Shown piece after piece: positions 4,855 through 7,341 of a stretch of 7,341 nucleotides of DNA. The stretch's first letter is position 1. Each line of letters opens with the position of its first letter. The position numbers and the translations under genes were made by a program. The notes below the pieces were generated by a model. It was not told where the DNA came from and ran no database searches. It worked only from the letters and a program-made list of their open reading frames with translations. This DNA comes from JAYEJW01 sp034716535 (GTDB lineage: Bacteria; Pseudomonadota; Gammaproteobacteria; Chromatiales; Chromatiaceae): positions 1-7,341 of the forward strand of contig JAYEJW010000525.1 of assembly GCA_034716535.1 (NCBI GenBank). Reading direction: 5' to 3'.

Positions 4855-7341
4855 TCAATCGAACGAATATTGGAATGTTCCCTCATCAACGCGGATGTCC
4901 ACCCGGGCGACCGCTTTGCCCTCCATGGTGCGGTTGAGAATCTCCCGGCTGATGGCGGGGAGCACCGTGTTGGTGAGGATGGCGTCCACCACCCGGGCGC
5001 CGCTTTCTACCTCGGTGCAGCGTTCGGCGATGAGCTTGACCACGGCATCGCCGTAGACGAGGGGAACGCGGTGGTTTTCCTCGATACGCTTGGTGATGCG
5101 GCCCAGCTGCAGCCGGATGATGGCGGTGAGCATCTCGTCGCTTAGGGGATAGTAGGGGATGGTCACCAAGCGCCCGAGCAGGGCCGCCGGGAACGCCTTG
5201 AGCAGGGGCTGGCGCAAGGCATTGGCGATTCCTTCCGCGTCGGGCATGAGCTCCGGGTCCTTGCACATGTTCATGATTAGGTCCGTGCCCACGTTGGTGG
5301 TCAGGAGGATCAGGGTGTTGCGGAAATCGATGTAGCGGCCCTCCGCGTCCTCCATCCAGCCCTTGTCGAAGACCTGGAAGAAGATCTCGTGCACGTCCGG
5401 GTGCGCCTTTTCCACTTCGTCCAGGAGCACCACGCTGTAAGGTTTGCGGCGCACTGCCTCGGTGAGGATGCCGCCCTCGCCATAGCCCACGTAGCCGGGG
5501 GGCGCGCCCTTCAGCGTGGAGACGGTATGGGCCTCCTGGAACTCGCTCATGTTGATGGTAATGATGTTCTGCTCGCCGCCGTAGAGGGCCTCTGCCAGCG
5601 CCAGACCGGTCTCGGTCTTGCCGACGCCCGAGGGACCGCTCAGCATAAAGACGCCGATCGGCTTGTTGGGGTTGTCCAGCCGGGCGCGGGAGGTCTGGAT
5701 GCGCCGGGAGATCATCTCCAGGGCGTGGCGCTGGCCGATGACGCGCTTGTTGAGGGTGTCGGCAAGATTGAGCACCGCCTCGAGCTCGTTCTTGACCATG
5801 CGGCCCACCGGGATACCGGTCCAGTCCGCGACCACGGAGGCAACGGCTTGGCCGTCGACATTGGGCAGGATCAGCGGGCGCTCTCCCTGCAGCTCCAGGA
5901 GCTCGGTTTGCAGGTCCTTGAGCTCCCGGAGCAGTTCCTCGCGCTGCTCCTCGTTCAGGGTATCGGCGACGTCGGCGGCAGGATCCGGCGCTGCCGACGA
6001 TACCGGTCCGCTATCCACGGTCTCGGCCACCACCTCCGCGGCCTGCTCCAGGTCCGTTTCCGTACCCTCCACCTTGCGCACCTGCCCCCGCAACCGGGCA
6101 CGCAGGGCCAGGATCCCGTCCACGAGGTCTTTCTCCCCTTGCCAGCGCTCGTCCAGAATCCGCAGCCGTTCCCGCTCTTGCTCCAGTTTGTCGTTCGCAT
6201 CGGCCAGTCGCTCGGCGGTGTCGACGCCCACCACAGTCTCTCGGCCGATGATGGCAAGCTCGGTCTCCAGACCTTCAATGCGCCGGCGGCAGTCCTCCAC
6301 TTGCGCCGGGACCGCGTGCTGGCTGATGGCGACCCGGGCACAGGTGGTGTCCAAGAGGCTCACGGCCTTGTCCGGGAGCTGACGCGCGGGGATGTAACGG
6401 TGGGAGAGGCGGACCGCTGATTCCAGGGCCTCGTCCAGGACCTGGACCCGGTGGTGGTTTTCAAGGGTTGAGGCAATACCGCGGACCATGAGGATGGCCT
6501 TCTCCTCGCTTGGTTCGTCCACCTGCACCACCTGGAAGCGGCGGGTGAGGGCGGGGTCTTTTTCGATGTACTTCTTGTATTCTCCCCAGGTGGTCGCGGC
6601 GATCGTGCGCAACGTGCCACGGGCCAGCGCCGGCTTGAGGAGGTTGGCCGCGTCCCCCGTGCCTGCCGCTCCACCGGCACCGATGAGGGTGTGAGCCTCA
6701 TCGATGAAAAGGATGATGGGCGTAGGGGAGGCCTGGACCTCCTCGATCACCTGGCGCAGCCGATTCTCGAACTCGCCCTTCATGCTGGCGCCCGCCTGCA
6801 GCAGGCCGACGTCCAGGGTGCGCAGGGTCACGTCCTTCAGCGGCGGCGGGACATCGCCGGCGGCGATGCGCTGGGCGAAGCCCTCCACCACGGCCGTCTT
6901 GCCCACACCCGCCTCGCCCGTGATGATGGGGTTGTTCTGGCGCCTGCGCATGAGGATGTCCACGATCTGCCGGATCTCCTCGTCGCGGCCGACGATGGGG
7001 TCGATCTCCCCGTTGCGCGCCCGCTCAGTGAGATCCACGGAGAACTGCCGCAGGGCTTCCTGCTTGCCCATCTGGGCGGGCGCCACGGCCTCGCTGGCCT
7101 CGCCGGGCACGGCCCCGCCGCCCACCTGGAAGCCGTCGCTGGCGGCCAGCGCCTCCTCGGGGGAACCGCTCACGACGTCCGTGAAGCGCTCGGTCAGGCT
7201 GTCGGCGCCGATCTTGTCGAATTCGTTCGAGACGGCGAGCAGGCCGCTGCGCAGGCCCCGGGTCTTCAGGATGCCGACCAGCAAGTGGCCGGTGCGGACC
7301 TGGGACTCACCGAACATCAGGGTGCCGTAGACCCAGCCGCG
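4855..7341 (-). CDS. clpV: T6SS sheath-recycling AAA+ ATPase ClpV (TssH), 5' end outside window
   Basis: ClpV is a cytosolic hexameric AAA+ unfoldase of the Clp/Hsp100 class that disassembles contracted TssB/TssC sheaths so that the type VI apparatus can fire again. 828 codons are visible. The frame stays open to the window edge: eight codons (RGWVYGTL) precede the first visible ATG at 7317, so that ATG is internal and the true start lies upstream. Counting from that Met, the rest of the Clp N-domain comes first (to about 55), then AAA-1 with Walker A GEAGVGKT (134-141), Walker B ILFIDEAH (202-209) and arginine-finger region TRRF (258-261). A coiled-coil M-domain follows (about 340-480) with an acidic/Ala-rich insertion, then AAA-2 with Walker A GPSGVGKT (561-568), Walker B VVLLDE (629-634) and sensor-2 GAR (773-775). 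The LLQAGASMKGEFENRL stretch (172-187) favours ClpV over ClpB. Both ATPase sites look intact. The gene ends with TGA, 112 bases before the next gene. Confidence 0.95.
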   Translation of the reverse strand, partial: RGWVYGTLMFGESQVRTGHLLVGILKTRGLRSGLLAVSNEFDKIGADSLTERFTDVVSGSPEEALAASDGFQVGGGAVPGEASEAVAPAQMGKQEALRQFSVDLTERARNGEIDPIVGRDEEIRQIVDILMRRRQNNPIITGEAGVGKTAVVEGFAQRIAAGDVPPPLKDVTLRTLDVGLLQAGASMKGEFENRLRQVIEEVQASPTPIILFIDEAHTLIGAGGAAGTGDAANLLKPALARGTLRTIAATTWGEYKKYIEKDPALTRRFQVVQVDEPSEEKAILMVRGIASTLENHHRVQVLDEALESAVRLSHRYIPARQLPDKAVSLLDTTCARVAISQHAVPAQVEDCRRRIEGLETELAIIGRETVVGVDTAERLADANDKLEQERERLRILDERWQGEKDLVDGILALRARLRGQVRKVEGTETDLEQAAEVVAETVDSGPVSSAAPDPAADVADTLNEEQREELLRELKDLQTELLELQGERPLILPNVDGQAVASVVADWTGIPVGRMVKNELEAVLNLADTLNKRVIGQRHALEMISRRIQTSRARLDNPNKPIGVFMLSGPSGVGKTETGLALAEALYGGEQNIITINMSEFQEAHTVSTLKGAPPGYVGYGEGGILTEAVRRKPYSVVLLDEVEKAHPDVHEIFFQVFDKGWMEDAEGRYIDFRNTLILLTTNVGTDLIMNMCKDPELMPDAEGIANALRQPLLKAFPAALLGRLVTIPYYPLSDEMLTAIIRLQLGRITKRIEENHRVPLVYGDAVVKLIAERCTEVESGARVVDAILTNTVLPAISREILNRTMEGKAVARVDIRVDEGTFQYSFD

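Noticed and set aside
5389..6420. Long plus-strand open frame of 343 codons opposite clpV, plus others at 5618-6382 and 6704-7330
   Set aside because: They are antisense shadows of the high-GC clpV codons. Their translations are His/Gly/Leu- or Ser/Arg-rich without domain motifs, while the minus strand encodes an unmistakable ClpV.

Overview
The window looks like proteobacterial chromosome, most likely gamma- or betaproteobacterial. The grounds are a type VI secretion system (T6SS) ClpV ATPase, a BarA/RpfC-style multi-domain hybrid histidine kinase and moderately high GC coding sequence. No species can be named from the sequence alone. Every gene I can support lies on the minus strand, so the biological reading direction is from position 7341 down to 1.

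Layout in transcription order. (1) 7341-4855 holds most of clpV/tssH, the AAA+ unfoldase that recycles the contracted T6SS sheath. Its first several dozen codons lie beyond the window. (2) After a 112-base gap comes a small cytosolic-looking protein (4742-4203) with a papain-like Cys/His/Asp arrangement, resembling the AvrRpt2/C70-type papain-like proteases. It is probably co-transcribed with clpV and is the best candidate here for a T6SS-linked enzyme or effector. A 9-bp stem-loop lies just after its stop codon. (3) 4202-3647 is an unassigned, partly AT-rich gap containing a short 8-bp tandem repeat. It probably marks the edge of the T6SS cluster and holds the promoter of the next gene. (4) 3646-338 encodes a 1102-residue membrane hybrid histidine kinase: six or so membrane segments, coiled coil, HisKA, HATPase, a degenerate receiver, two intact duplicated receivers and an HPt domain. 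(5) 337-1 contains no intact gene, but a short stretch resembles the N-terminal signature of GH100 neutral/alkaline invertases and looks like a gene remnant.

How they fit together: clpV and the papain-like gene form a plausible T6SS unit. The kinase is a complete four-step phosphorelay sensor lacking only its output regulator, which is not in the window. Nothing in the sequence proves that it controls the T6SS. The points most worth following up are the papain-like gene without an obvious immunity partner, the pseudo-receiver plus duplicated receivers in the kinase, and the invertase-like relic.
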